DNA of 64,000 nt from assembly GCA_035079385.1 (NCBI GenBank), contig JAVHKY010000004.1, forward strand, positions 11,935,001 to 11,999,000, written 5' to 3'. A program made the position numbers and the translations under genes. Every line of letters begins with the position of its first letter. Positions within the stretch are counted from its first letter, which is position 1. This stretch comes from Aspidiotus rigidus (lineage: Eukaryota; Arthropoda; Insecta; Hemiptera; Diaspididae). Shown here in pieces: positions 10,091 through 21,407 of the stretch. The notes under the pieces were generated by a model that searched no databases, had not been told where the DNA came from, and was given only the letters and a program-made list of their open reading frames with translations.

Positions 10091-12820
10091 AGTGTAAGGA
10101 TTGCCCGGCTGTATTTAGTGTATTAGATCGTCATTTTTCTATATTAAAATCAACGGACACCTTCAGGCATTTAATGATAGTGAACCTTCAAAGTCTGCTT
10201 TTACAGCTCATCTTACTCTCGAGAAATTTCCAGAACGCGTGGCTCTTGAAACCTTACATCAATGATGAAGATTGCATTGTCTTTGATGAGTACGTTCCTC
10301 TACTAAGCATATCTTCTTTCTTTCTAAATCGTACTTCATGATCATTATTTTCTCGTGACCCAAGAAGAACCATCGACATACCGCACCACTAAAAACTGCT
10401 TCCGCTCTGTCGAATGATTAGTAAAATAAAGAGAACTACGAGGCGAAGCAGGTCTTTAAACTCACAGTCCCACTTGGAACATCAACATCCCCGGACAGGA
10501 CGTGGTCAATGGCTGATCCAAGGGATAGGACACGAGGCCATCACCCCTCCCATTGGTAGAGGAAGAAAAAAAAAGGGGGCAACGAGAAGAGAGAAAAAAG
10601 TAGGAAAAACGCAAAAATATCTTCAGAACGGAAAGGGAGGAAACAAAAAGAAAAATTTTGCGCTGAAACGGGAAATTTTGGCCCTTTCCACGTCGGTTTT
10701 CTAAATCTGCCTCTGGATGTGGTACCTTACTCCAATCCTCGGGGTGAACCAGCCTCAATACGGACAGGCCAAATTTTCCCTTACACGATTGCCATCAAGC
10801 GAGGCACAGTTGCACAGATGCTACTCACCAACGTGACTGATCAGCTCGCGGTAGTAAAGCATGTCCACTTCAGGGACGTGAAATCACCACGAAAGCCATT
10901 TGCACAAAAATGTTTAAATAAGATAGGGTGACATTTTTCAGTAAACTCAGGACAAAAATTACGACACATTGACGAGAGATATCAATTAGAGGCAAAGGAG
11001 ATAAAATATATTTCCACACTCTCGACCCTTACACAAAGGAAAAAATCTAAGAGTTTCCCTTTCTCCTCTACTCCTTCTGTTTAAGTGTGAAGGCATCACG
11101 CTTCAAATCACGAAAACTGCATCCGTCCATCAATCCATTTCACGTTCCCACTCTCTTATATAATTACACCAACATTACAAATGACAAATTTTCATCCAGA
11201 ATCATTAAACAGCTCCATTTCGTTCCGGATGTGTGCTCTTGAAGAAATTAGTGATAACGACTCCCACTCGGTTATGTTGAGTATTTCGTAATAAAAACAC
11301 TAACTTGTAAGTATGATGTTCGAGTAAAGGTGCGTTTGGAGATTTATCGAGAGATGAAGATAATGGACCTTCGATCGTCACTGCAGACTGAGACCAAATA
11401 ATGATTGAATGATTAGCATATACGTGTTGATAACTCCGGAGCGAATAAATGAAAATCACTCCAGGACGACAAATTAAGACGTTTATCAAGAAGAAGGATT
11501 CTTCCTCTATTATCTAATTACCAACCACCAAGATTTGAATACGAAAATTTCGTTCACGAGAACATATTTTCCTCCTTTAACGAGAGAAATTATAAGTTTC
11601 TTGTCGATTTATGCCAACTTAATGATTGGTAAATTTACTCGTATGAATTCTATACGTGTAGAATACATACAGTATATAGAATTGAACTGATCATTCACCA
11701 ACCGTTCAGTCAGTCATTAGAAGAAGAGAGAGAGAAAAAATATATTAAGAAAATCTTATACAGTGCGAATAATGATGGTACAAATACAATATATTAAAAA
11801 ATATATAATTTTTCTATAATATTTTTCTTTAAAAATTTATATCCTGACAAATGTTCACCGGAAACCCATATTATAATAATTTCATACTTCATATTGTGTG
11901 ATACCCTACTCCTGATGGAAAGCAAAATGAAAAATTATTTCCGTTGTGTGAAAAATTCATTGAGAAATTCTATCGGATCATTCATGTAAGTGATGATATA
12001 ATAATGAAAATTATAAAGTGTATATTATAATTCAAAATGGACTCTAACTCGCATATTAAGAAAATTATTTACCGACCAATAACACATCGACTCCCGAGGG
12101 GCCCTCTTCAGTACGAGCACACCCTATTCAGTCTGGCGAACGCACGAAAATACAATTCACATCATTCCTCTTCTTTATAAGCTTATTTAAAAAGTAAAAA
12201 GGGTTGGATTCTCGCGTGATCCAACGGATAAAAGACCATCTGTTGAATACCAGATCACGCGAATAAAAACGTATGAAAAGTGCCGAATTGTCACACATAT
12301 AGACATAAACTATATTTATAGAAACTACAATTCCCCAAGTCCGCGTGAAAAACACGTCGATTATACGGGGTCCAAAATAAAAGAAATTCAGTCGCGAAAG
12401 GACGAGATAGAATAAAATATTTAATAAAAAAATACGATCGATTATTTGAAGCCCGCCGCGTATAAATGATATCGTGCGGCTCATATAGATTGTTATATTC
12501 GCGTCGTTTTGTGGCAATCTGTCGGTTAACCAATCTGTCGTATATCACATGGTGGACGGGTACTTCAAATTAGTCCTCGTTCGGAAAAATTGTCATTGTG
12601 AGGGGGTGTATAATAAGCGTATAAATACAGAAAGAAATCCCCTGCTTGTATTTATCGGATCAGGTTGAGTTCTTTTTCAAACGTGATTCGCGTCACTGGG
12701 TCTTATATGAATACTGATAAAAGTTTCTTACGAGTCACATTTTTTTGTTTTTATATCAAAACCAAAACCCAATTATAGCTGTTTTCGAATCGATCACAGT
12801 ACGTTTCAAAAAACTGGAGA
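10091..12820. other. No gene supported
   Basis: Several short overlapping frames (10414-10931, 11205-11489, 12128-12548) have no recognisable motif, no splice-site support that I could establish and no repeat partner in this window. Confidence 0.4.
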
Positions 12821-13639
12821 CAAGGGCAAAAAGCTTTTCAGAACTTTCACACCGTTGTAACGAGCACAAAATGTGACCCACCCGTTAATACACACGTGAG
12901 ATAAGAAGCCTGAACCAGAAATGGGAAAGTACTGTTGAACATCAAAGAGAATATGTGCCGAACCAATGACAGAACGAAAGTAATGCAAAAGGAGGTCGCA
13001 AATCTATAGAAAAAGATCCGATAGAACAAACTGGAGGACAGAGGCAACATGGTAATAGTGATAGAGAGAGACGACTACGCACAAAAAGTGAGGTCGTATA
13101 TTGCAGAGAATGGATACCAAGAGCTGACGAAGGGCCAGAGCCAAAAATACTAGAACAGGCTAAAAACTGTATGCTAAAAAAGAACAATTAGTCCCGTCGA
13201 TGAAGACACAAAAAAGGCAAACTGTGCAATTCGGGTGCAAATGTCTCAGGTTTGGTGTCACAAATAACATACTAAAAGTTTAAGGCCCTCACTGCATGGC
13301 TCGCAAAGCTGTGGCACGTTCTTTCCCCCTAAAATCAATTTTTTCTCAATATCTCGAATTCTGTTAGGCCTAGAGAAAGATTTTTCGTACAAAAAATGTT
13401 GCTCGTGAAATTTCCTACAAGATAGACTATTTCATTGTTGGCGCAAGTCCAACCGTTAGCCTAGAAAGCTCATTTAAGTAGGTGAATATTTCATTTTTCA
13501 CTATTTTTGAAGTTTCTATTGCCTAAGACGCTCAACATTCATTTAACTAGGCTGTCGAGCATAACCCACCAGGACAAGAGCCTGTGTTTGTAACATTCGA
13601 CCAGCCACTTTATTTTAAGGCTCGCAATATTGTCGCCCA

Positions 13640-14420
13640 AATCGTGCAATTCTGAGATTAGGTGGCTTTCATGAGTTCAGGTCACATTATGGTAGGCACT
13701 GGCTTAAAAGAAGGTTTATCGTTAGTTTATGCTCCCAATTCAGTAGAAATTATACTGCATGGCCATGCATGTTCTCACGCTTTAAGAGGTCATTCTAATC
13801 TCCACTTTGTTCTGTACAAATTGTTATTCAAGAATTTAGAATTGGAGCCAGAGGACTTGAAACTCTGCATGAACTCTCACGTGGATTTCCAGACAACCCG
13901 TCGACCTTAAAAGAAACAGACAGAAATGATGGTTTGTCATCATTAAAAAAAGGAATGAACGAATTTGTAGCCGAACAAGCAAAAAAAAGTAAAACTGCCC
14001 AACTCTGGATCCAATGGCTTCATTGGTGAATATAATGAAGAATTTTATTCGATCGGAGAGGAGTAGAGATCGGGAGTTACATCTAGCCTGCGTCAGAAAT
14101 ATGCTACCTTATTTCCATGCAACTGGTCGTCATCATTATGCAAAATGCTCTCATTTATATTTACAAGATATGCTGTGTTCTATAACGGAGAAATAACAGC
14201 TGCCGCTTGTAAATATATGCTAAAGTTATATCGCGCCAAAAAAATGAGAAGTCGTTGGAAAATCACCGTCATATCAGCTTTCTTGGAAACGCGATTAAAA
14301 ATTCTCTGTATCTGGTATCTCTCCCGCCAACCTTTGATGCGATCAGTCACCATGCCTTTCGGTGTTTCCTCCGGAAGCAGAACTAGAAAGGAAATAATTT
14401 CTCGCCGATGAGGTGGGGTT
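13640..14420 (+). pseudogene. Broken ORF of the long-TIR element, function unknown
   Basis: Read in shifting frames: SSGHIMVGTGLKEGLSLVYA, then HGHACSHALRGHSNLHFVLY (13760-13815), GFPDNPSTLKETDRNDGLSS, KTAQLWIQW (about 14000), and FIRSERSRDRELHLACVRNM followed by LPYFHATGRHHYAKCSHLYL (14040-14160). From memory, blocks of this kind (KTAQLWIQY, FIRAERxGDWxLHL, YFHAxGxxxYAKxxHLYLQ) recur in many uncharacterised arthropod repeat-associated proteins. I cannot name a domain or catalytic residues. At least three frameshifts are needed to read it, so it is not functional. Confidence 0.5.
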
Positions 14421-14910
14421 GGCATCTTCTGCCTACCCAGATGAATGCAGCCCCTGCCCCTGATGAATTGCTGAAGCGGATGTATGGGACTGTCTTGCCT
14501 GGACGCTAGAGAGCACAAAGTGGACCACACGATAGACTCCATTCTACTGGACAAAGATGATGACGGTGACTTTCCTCCAGACTCAGACCATGATATGCCA
14601 GCTGCAAATGACGGGACTCAGACGATGATATAACAATTGATAAGGCTGATGACGACTCTGATGATGTTCAGGAGTCGTGAAAGCAATGAAGACCCCTCCT
14701 AACCTATAAGACCTAAGTAAGTCGGCGGGCTAACTGGGCTCGGACAACCGCTCCTGTCAACAACGAACTCCTCTAGTTGGACAGGCAGGGCATGGTGAGG
14801 AGGGGTATAAAGCTGATGATATCAACACATTTCATTCATAATTTAAGTCGTAAATACCACTACAGGTACTGTAAATACCAGTATCGATATTACATGTAGG
14901 GAATACATTA

Positions 14911-14926
14911 CCCCCCCCCCCCCCCC
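14911..14926 (+). repeat. C16 homopolymer
   Basis: Sixteen consecutive C residues inside the long-TIR element. Long pure C runs are unusual in this AT-rich window and prone to slippage or assembly error. Confidence 0.9.
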
Positions 14927-16089
14927 ATAAAAGTGAGGACTGGGGTACCATAAAAAAATCGGAAGTATGTTCATATAGGTCAGCTTGCAAGAAGAATGAA
15001 TGTTGAGCGCGTTTTCTACGTATTAGGCAATGGAAACTTCAAAAAATTTGTGAAAAATGAAATATTCACCTACTTAAACGAACTTTCTAGGCTAACGGTT
15101 GGACTTGGACCAGCAATGAAACAGTCGAACTTATAGGAAATTTCACGAGCAACATTTTTTGTACGAAAAATTTTTCTCTAGACCTAACAGACTCGAGATA
15201 TTGACAAAAAATTGGTTTTTGGGCGGCAAGAATGTGCCACAGCTCCGCGAGCCATGCATTGAGGGGTCTAAACTTTTAGTATGTTATTTCTGACACCAAA
15301 CCTGAGACATTTCCGTCAAAAATAGGACTTGCACCCGAATTGCACAGACAATGTCTTTATCGACTGGAGTAAATGTATTTTTTTTGGCAGTGAAAGGTTG
15401 CTTGGGATGAATCCGTTAGCACCAAAATTCAAGGGGCTTGTGAGAGTGCACAAAGCGAATTGTCTAATGAGACCTAGTTAATTGTATTCAATCACCATAT
15501 TACAAGATAGCAAAGATCGCGGCCAGATTCTTAAAATTTTGGACCCAAACAAAGCAGCATCAGAAACCATAGAGAGCTGATAGAGGAATTGGACAGGATG
15601 GAATCCAAGAACAATAATAAACTGGTAAGTTTGGCACTTCACACTCTGCTGCAAAACAACAGATACCATGAGAACCCGAGAGCTTGAAGTACGCAAAAAC
15701 AGTGGAAGAGGTTGTAAACCAGCAATTCTGCTGATTCAACAACGAGTTCTACAGCCAGGAAGAAGAACTAGCGATGGGATCACTGCTGTCCCTGATAATG
15801 GTGGAGTTACTCATGAACGACACGGAAAACAAGATATTGAAAGGAAGCTAGCTTGGAAACTCGACCAAACTAGGGCTAGATTCGAGGGTGATATATCTTA
15901 GTTGTGTGGCTAGGCACTAACAGACAGGTAGACCAATTTCTTTTGGAAACAAAAGCTTTGAATGCGAGCATCAAGTTCACGGCGGAAGAGGACAATGAGC
16001 TATCAACTATTTGGACCTAAGACTGACATTGGAGAACAACAAGATTGAATACAACATCTACAGAACACCATCATCCTAAATAACACCTA

Positions 16090-16425
16090 GGGGACGTCCA
16101 TAAATTACGTGAGGCATTTTCGGGTCCAGCCAAGTCTCACCAAAACCACGTGAGCGGGAGGGGGTGCCGACAAATCTCACGTAATTTTCTTTTTTCACAC
16201 AAATACATTCTAAAATATTGCTAAACTGGCTTAAATTTAATAAAAACTAGTCCTTTTTAAATAGATATAAAATGTGATCAAGAAAATTACGTTTTTTTAG
16301 TATTTAAAGCAAAAATACAAATTTCGGAAAATCTCACGATATCTCACCAAGGGGGGAAGGGGGAAGGAAGGGGGGGGGGGTCGAAAACTCACAAAAATCG
16401 CCTCACGTAATTTATGGACGCCCCC
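16090..16425. mobile_element. MITE with GGGG(A/G)CGTCC terminal repeats
   Basis: The left end GGGGACGTCCATAAATTACG and the inverted right end GGGGGCGTCCATAAATTACG match at 24 of 25 positions over the first 25 bases. The element is flanked by CTA on both sides (16087-16089 and 16426-16428 read CTA/CTAA; a TA duplication is the minimal reading). It is 336 bp, non-coding, G/C-run-rich on the right, and inserted in the Penelope-like ORF. Its TIR is related to that of the MITE at 30313-30743, so both may be PIF/Harbinger-like derivatives with 3-bp TSDs. Confidence 0.75.
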
Positions 16426-17747
16426 TAAGAAACAAATTAGCCGCGATTCAGAACTACTGCCACCCAGTAATGTCTATCTTGGAGAACCATAAAGAGAAGA
16501 CGAAAGAAATCGAGATAGTAAGGCAGATCGCAGCAACCATCAACGGCTACTCCAGAGGCGTAGTTGAGGGAATGATTGGGGAAATGGAAGCAAAGAAGGG
16601 AACTCATAACAGCTCTGTAAGAAAGTACTCCAGATCAGTACCATATACGTAGGAAAATCCATAAACAAGGTGATAAAGATGCTCAACGGTTATGATCTAA
16701 GTGTGGGCATCCATAAGAACTGAACACACCCATGGTGAAGAGAATAAATATCGACCAGACGGAGGAAAAGGAAAAAGAAGTTTGAGCGGAGTGTACAAGC
16801 TCTGCAATTGTGCACAGTTTGATGGCGTCTACATTGGTGAACCAAGATGAAGAAGTACGAAACATCAAGGAAAAAAGAAGATGGCAACAATGCAATAAAG
16901 AACAGCACAATGTTGAGTAGGAATATTCGAAGTTATATTTGTATAAAATCGTACAAAGAACAGATAGAGATTGCAAAGACAAAGAGGAGAGAAGCTAGCC
17001 TCTTAAACAATGTAATCACGTAAGTAAAAGATTATTTGGCTTTGTGATTGGACGAGACAGGAAGACTGACCAATAGGATGACAGCAAATCTGGTTGTCAC
17101 ATATGCGAATGAACCAACCACGACCGAGTATTTTTGTAAACTTAGCAATCGAAAGTACTCTAATTTTGTATATCTCACTTACACCTCGTTACATTCAATA
17201 ATGAGTTCCGATGAATCCTGACTACGCTTTGAGTCGAAAATTTTGTAAACTAAAATTGCGAGATGATTTTTTTTTTTTTTTTTTATTTTACGAGCATTAT
17301 AAAGGTTATTTGCTCGGCGTTAAAATCTTATTTTAGAACTTAAATTAGGTTAGATTAGGTACGGTATTGGTGGAATTGAGTGGCGATCGAACGGAATTTG
17401 TTGGTGAATTATATGAAGTTGTAGAATTGAGTGGTGCGTAAATAAGTTAGGGTTGAGTTGATGGTTTCGGAGTTCTTGTTTAGTGCTGCATTGATATTGG
17501 AAGATATATTTAGGGAGGTTCGAGTGGGTTGTAGGACGGGGCATGAGAAAAAATGATCAACTGATAAATTTTCTTGGAGACAGTGAGGGCATGATGGAGG
17601 AGCGAGATTAGTGAGAAGATAAGTATGAGTAAGACGAGTGTGGCCTATTCGTAGCCGAGCTAAAATGATCTCCTCTTGCCTTGAATTTCGGTGGGATGAG
17701 GACCAAAATGTGGGTTCACGTTTTATTTTTCTTAATTTGTTATTCGA

Positions 17748-18260
17748 CTAATTTTCCCAAGATGAGTGCCAAATTTTTTGTGATAATGAAGTGTGATATA
17801 CCTTTAAGTCTTTTGCAGGTGGTAGAATTGGATCAGTAATTTTTGGTAGCGAAGTAGCCTTTTTAGCTGCTTCATTCACATCATCATGTAATGGAAAGTT
17901 GACGTGGCCCGGAATCCAAGCCAGTGTGAGGTGAGAGTTTATTGAATGGATGGTATGAAGTGTGATGAAAATACGTTGGATCAAAGGATTCTTTGAGAAG
18001 GGATCAGTCATAGCTTGAAAAGAGGAGAGGGAATCCGTAAGTAAGAGATATTTTTGTCCGGGCTGAAGCTGAGAGATTTGTGATAAACAGGCTAGAATTC
18101 CGTTTAATTCAGCTATATAGACTGATATGATGCGGTATTTCGTAAACTACATATTGATATTTTCTCGTTTATGGAGAACGCGTACCCTACCTTATGCTTG
18201 TGTTTAGAGCCATCTGTGAGACAAATGGTATAGTTGGGAAATTCGTCAATTAGTTTTAAA
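17748..18260 (-). pseudogene. RNase H domain of the non-LTR element
   Basis: All four RNase H catalytic positions can be read: D in LTDGSK, E in AELNGI, D in LLTDSLSS, and the C-terminal D in the HDDVNEAAKKA stretch after WIPGH. One intact frame covers 17748-18011; the upstream part is frameshifted. RNase H removes template RNA during reverse transcription. Fragments of the same domain recur at 37070-37260, 47250-47405, 47930-48304 and 61700-62000. Confidence 0.75.
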
Positions 18261-18524
18261 ATATGTTGCCTGACGATTGATTTGTCAATTTTAGGAACTT
18301 CTGTAAGGTCTAGTCAAATGTTGGGAATGGTGAAAAGCCACGGTGGGACGGCTGAAATTATAGGGGGGAGAGCTTGAATTTTGAGTTTATGAGAAAGTGA
18401 GGATTGTAAGTGAGTGAGGATATATTTGTGTGATTGACGTGTAGAGACTGGATTAGTATGTGATAAAATGGATTTGTGAATCGGAAGATGGGGGAATTGA
18501 GATATAGAAATTAGAAGATTAGAG

Positions 18525-18732
18525 CAGTGCTTTTCAACCGGGGGTCCGCGAGACCGTTGTGGGGGGTCCGCGAGAGGTAGCAGGTTTCATAAATTTAACA
18601 GGAATGAATTTACAAAGTAAGAGGAAAAAAGCCATATAAAGTTCGCCATGTCATTTGTAAAGGAATGATTGCGATTAAAAATTTTTTTGAAATATTAGGG
18701 GTCCGCGACCTCTGAAAGGTTGAAAAGCACTG
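18525..18732. mobile_element. hAT-type MITE with exact 8-bp TSD
   Basis: The left end CAGTGCTTTTCAACC and the right end GGTTGAAAAGCACTG are perfect inverted repeats with the hAT-type CAGTG start. The 8-bp target duplication GATTAGAG occurs at 18517-18524 and 18733-18740. The element is 208 bp and non-coding, with internal GGGGTCCGCGA repeats. It sits between the RT and RNase H parts of the minus-strand retroelement, so it is younger than that copy. Confidence 0.92.
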
Positions 18733-19430
18733 GATTAGAGAAGAGTATTGTTCTACGCACAGAGAGAGGCGGTTCAGCCGCTTCCGCGCACAAGCTCAGT
18801 TTCGGACTCATTTTGAATGCTCCCAGTACGAGTCTGAGCGATGAGGTTTGGATTGTGTCTAGTAGCGATAGAATAGTCGCGCAATCCAACCGAGATCGAA
18901 CAAGGCTTTTGTATAAATTTAGTAGTAATTTTTAGTTGCATCCTGTACGGTGATGGAAGAGGTATTTCAGAACATTTATTGCACGTAGGCATTTTGCTTT
19001 TAGTAATTTAATGTGAGTAACCCATGATAATTTTTGATCAAGTAAAAGTCCTAGAAATTTTGCTGAATTCGCGATTTTAATTTCGAAGTTTTGGAGAAAA
19101 AGGGGTGGAATAGATGGAAGAGGTTCCTTTTTGTGGAAGATAACGAGGAATGTTTTTTTTTTAGGAAAATTAGAATCCACGTTCCGACGACCATGTTGAA
19201 ATACTGTCTAGTGTTTTTTGTAAAAGTCTATGAGCCCTTTCAGGATTGGGAGAACGGAATGAGAGGCTATCGTTGGATGCCAGCTAGAATAGCAAGGCGG
19301 GCAATAATGTGGGCATCAAAAAGAAGACAACCCGACTGGGACCCACTTTATTGGAAACCCCGGGATGCATCATGAATAAATGTATGTACATTTGACTGAG
19401 GCATTCATCAAGGCCTGGAATATGAGCAGG

Positions 19431-20487
19431 GAAGCCGGTAAGAACCTAACCTAAACCTAACCTCACCCAAACCTCAACCTGAACCTAAACCTAAACCTAA
19501 ATCTCAACGTAACCTAAACCTACACCTAAACCTAAACTTAAACCTAAATCTAAACCTAAACCTAAACCCAAGCCTAAACCCAACCTAAACCTTAACCTAA
19601 ACCTAAACCCAACCTAACCTCAACCTCAACCTCAACCCAAACCTAAACCTAAACCCAACCTAAACCTTAACCTCAATCTAAACCTTAACCCAAACCTGAA
19701 CCTAAACCTAAACCTAAACCTCAACCTCAACCTCAACCTAACCTAAACCTTAACCTAAACCTAAACCCAACCCAACACAACACAAACCTAAACCTAAACA
19801 TAAACATAAACCCAACCTAAACCTCAACCTCAACCTCAACCTAAACCTTAACCTAAATCTAAACCTAAACCTAAACCTAAACCTAAACCTCAACCTGAAC
19901 CTAACCTAAACCTTAACCTAAACCTAAACCCAACCTAACCTCAACCTAAACCTAAACCCAACCTAAACCTCAACCTCAATCTAAACCTAAACCTAAACCT
20001 AAACCTAAACCTCAACCTGAACCTAACCTAAACCTTAATCTTAACCTAAACCTAAACCCAACTCAACCCAACACAAACCTGAACCTAAATATAAACCCAA
20101 CCTAAACCTCAACCTCAACCTAAACCTTAACCTAAACCTAAACCCAACCTAAACCTCAACCTCAATCTAAACCTCAACCCAAACCTGAACCTAGACCTAA
20201 ACCTCAACCTTGACCTAAACCTAAACCCAACCCAACCCAACCCAACACAAACCTAAACCTAAACATAAACCCAACCTAAACCTCAACCTAAACCTTAACC
20301 TAAATCTAAACCTAAACCTCAACCTTAACCTAAACCTAAACCTCAACCTAAACCTAAACCTAAACCTAACCCGAACCTAAACGTAAACCTAAACTCAACC
20401 TAAACCTAAACCTCAACCTAAACCTAAACCTAAACCTCAATCTAAACCTGAACACCTGAACCTGAACCTAAACCTAACCCTAACTGG
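19431..20487 (+). repeat. Interstitial telomere-like CCTAAA/CCTCAA/CCCAA array
   Basis: About 1.06 kb made almost entirely of CCTAAA units mixed with CCTCAA, CCTTAA, CCCAA and CCTAA. Longer phrases recur, such as a run of CCTAAA units followed by CCCAACCTAAACCTCAACCT, indicating higher-order amplification. The insect telomere repeat is CCTAA on its C-rich strand, so this is a related but degenerate hexamer-based array inside the chromosome. It lies within the minus-strand retroelement's footprint, after 50 bases of unique sequence. Confidence 0.9.
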
Positions 20488-20975
20488 GCCCATAACCTAT
20501 TGAGTGGAAGTGAAGGAAAATGAATGAGAAGAAAAATATAATGTTAGATACAAGGTGAAGAGAATCAGCAATATTTTCTAGTCGAATGTGTACCCTTCCC
20601 CTCATGGTTGGTCCACCTCATGTCATATTTTATGCCCCGCTTTGTTCATTGGGATTTGGCTAAGACGCCTCATGTGCACCCGTCCCGGGCCACGCCTTTG
20701 GTGTGATCTTAATGATCTTATTGAGTCTACGTACTTCCTTTTACCTTTTTTTTTTTTTTTGCTGAGTCGAGTATTTCTCCTCCGCTGTTTCTACATTTAT
20801 TGTATTTTGTTGGGCGGTTCAATCCCCCATCCACTATTCCCCCCATGATGGAAATCTAACTAGGGGTTATATTCCCCTGAGTATTTTCTTTTGGATTCAA
20901 AATTGCTACTGGAAGGTTCCAGGGATTTTTCAGAGTGGAATTGGCCACTTTTATGTTTTTATTCTTCAAACTATT
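20488..20975. other. No gene seen; unique sequence between array and hairpin element
   Basis: About 490 bases with a T-run near 20749-20760 and no RT similarity. It interrupts the retroelement together with the telomere-like array. Confidence 0.4.
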
Positions 20976-20979
20976 TTAA

Positions 20980-21407
20980 CAGGGAACCTGTTTTATGGGG
21001 GGCTATTTGAGAAATCTGCCGTGCGCCGTCCAGCGAAAAACTTGGAAAAATTTCGACCCTCGAGCCATATATGATAGGAGAGAGACAGAAAAAAACGACG
21101 GCTTCCTTAACGAAGTTAAACGAGGAACGCAGGGAACCTGTTTTATCAGTCGAATGGGATTTGGTATTGAAAATGCAAGGAAGCCTAGACCTAGATAAAG
21201 ATAGTATAAAGAAGGCCTAGACCTACTATAAGCCTATCATAATATAGTTTGAGAATCTAAATTTTTCTCGCTCGAGAGACGAAATTTTTCCAAGTCCCCC
21301 TGCTATCATACATAGCTCGAGAGTCGAAATTTTTCCAAGTTTTTCGCTGGACGGCGCACGGCGCACGCCAGATTTCTCAAATAGCCCCCCATAAAACAGG
21401 TTCCCTG
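20980..21407. mobile_element. TTAA-flanked hairpin element, copy 1
   Basis: Ends CAGGGAACCTGTTTTATGGG and CCCATAAAACAGGTTCCCTG are inverted repeats extending about 80 bases (including GAGAAATCTGCCGTGCGCCG and the TTGGAAAAATTTCGA block). TTAA lies on both sides (20976-20979 and 21408-21411), as expected for piggyBac-type or Kolobok-type targets. The internal part carries an inner CAGGGAACCTGTTTTAT repeat and the CCTAGAC/CTAGTATAA motif. It is non-coding and inserted in the RT domain of the minus-strand retroelement. Matching sequence continues to about 21465, so a larger composite is possible. Confidence 0.75.

Larger units (their letters stand above)
13186..15375 (+). mobile_element. Element with ~360-bp terminal inverted repeats, class unknown
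   Basis: 13186-13550 is repeated in inverted orientation at about 14995-15375. Shared stretches include TGCAATTCGGGTGCAA, ATGTCTCAGGTTTGGTGTCA/TGACACCAAACCTGAGACAT, GGCTAACGGTTGGACTTG and CGCTCAACATTCAT. Between the TIRs lies about 1.4 kb with a broken ORF (13640-14420), acidic Asp-rich low-complexity sequence (14550-14680) and a C16 run (14911-14926). It separates the N-terminal and palm pieces of the Penelope-like element, so it inserted into it. An exact TSD was not resolved. The superfamily cannot be assigned from the TIRs. Confidence 0.7.
12825..17020 (+). mobile_element. Penelope-like retroelement, degenerate and twice interrupted
   Basis: Three plus-strand pieces follow Penelope order. 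(1) 12940-13180: GNMVIVIERDDYAQKVRSYI and the following TKGQSQKY-type segment, the N-terminal RT block. (2) 15400-16087: NPLAPKFKGLVRVHKA, then about 15700-15830 a frameshifted VNQQFCxFNNEFYSQEE, AMGS and MVELLMNDTENKILK, then NYLDLRLTLENNKIEYNIYR near 16010-16060. (3) 16428-17010: NKLAAIQNYCHPVMSIL, EIEIVRQIAATINGYSRG, and SGVYKLCNCAQFDGVYIGEP near 16790-16850, a GIY-YIG endonuclease start. Multiple stops and frameshifts mean it is dead. The 13186-15375 and 16090-16425 elements split it. RT plus GIY-YIG defines the Penelope-like class. Confidence 0.8.

Noticed and set aside
10414..10931. Basic and Pro-rich frames on both strands
   Set aside because: No recognisable domain, no splice support and low-complexity A/G-rich content.
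19431..20487. True chromosome end
   Set aside because: Unique sequence and retroelement parts lie on both sides and the units are heterogeneous, so the array is interstitial.
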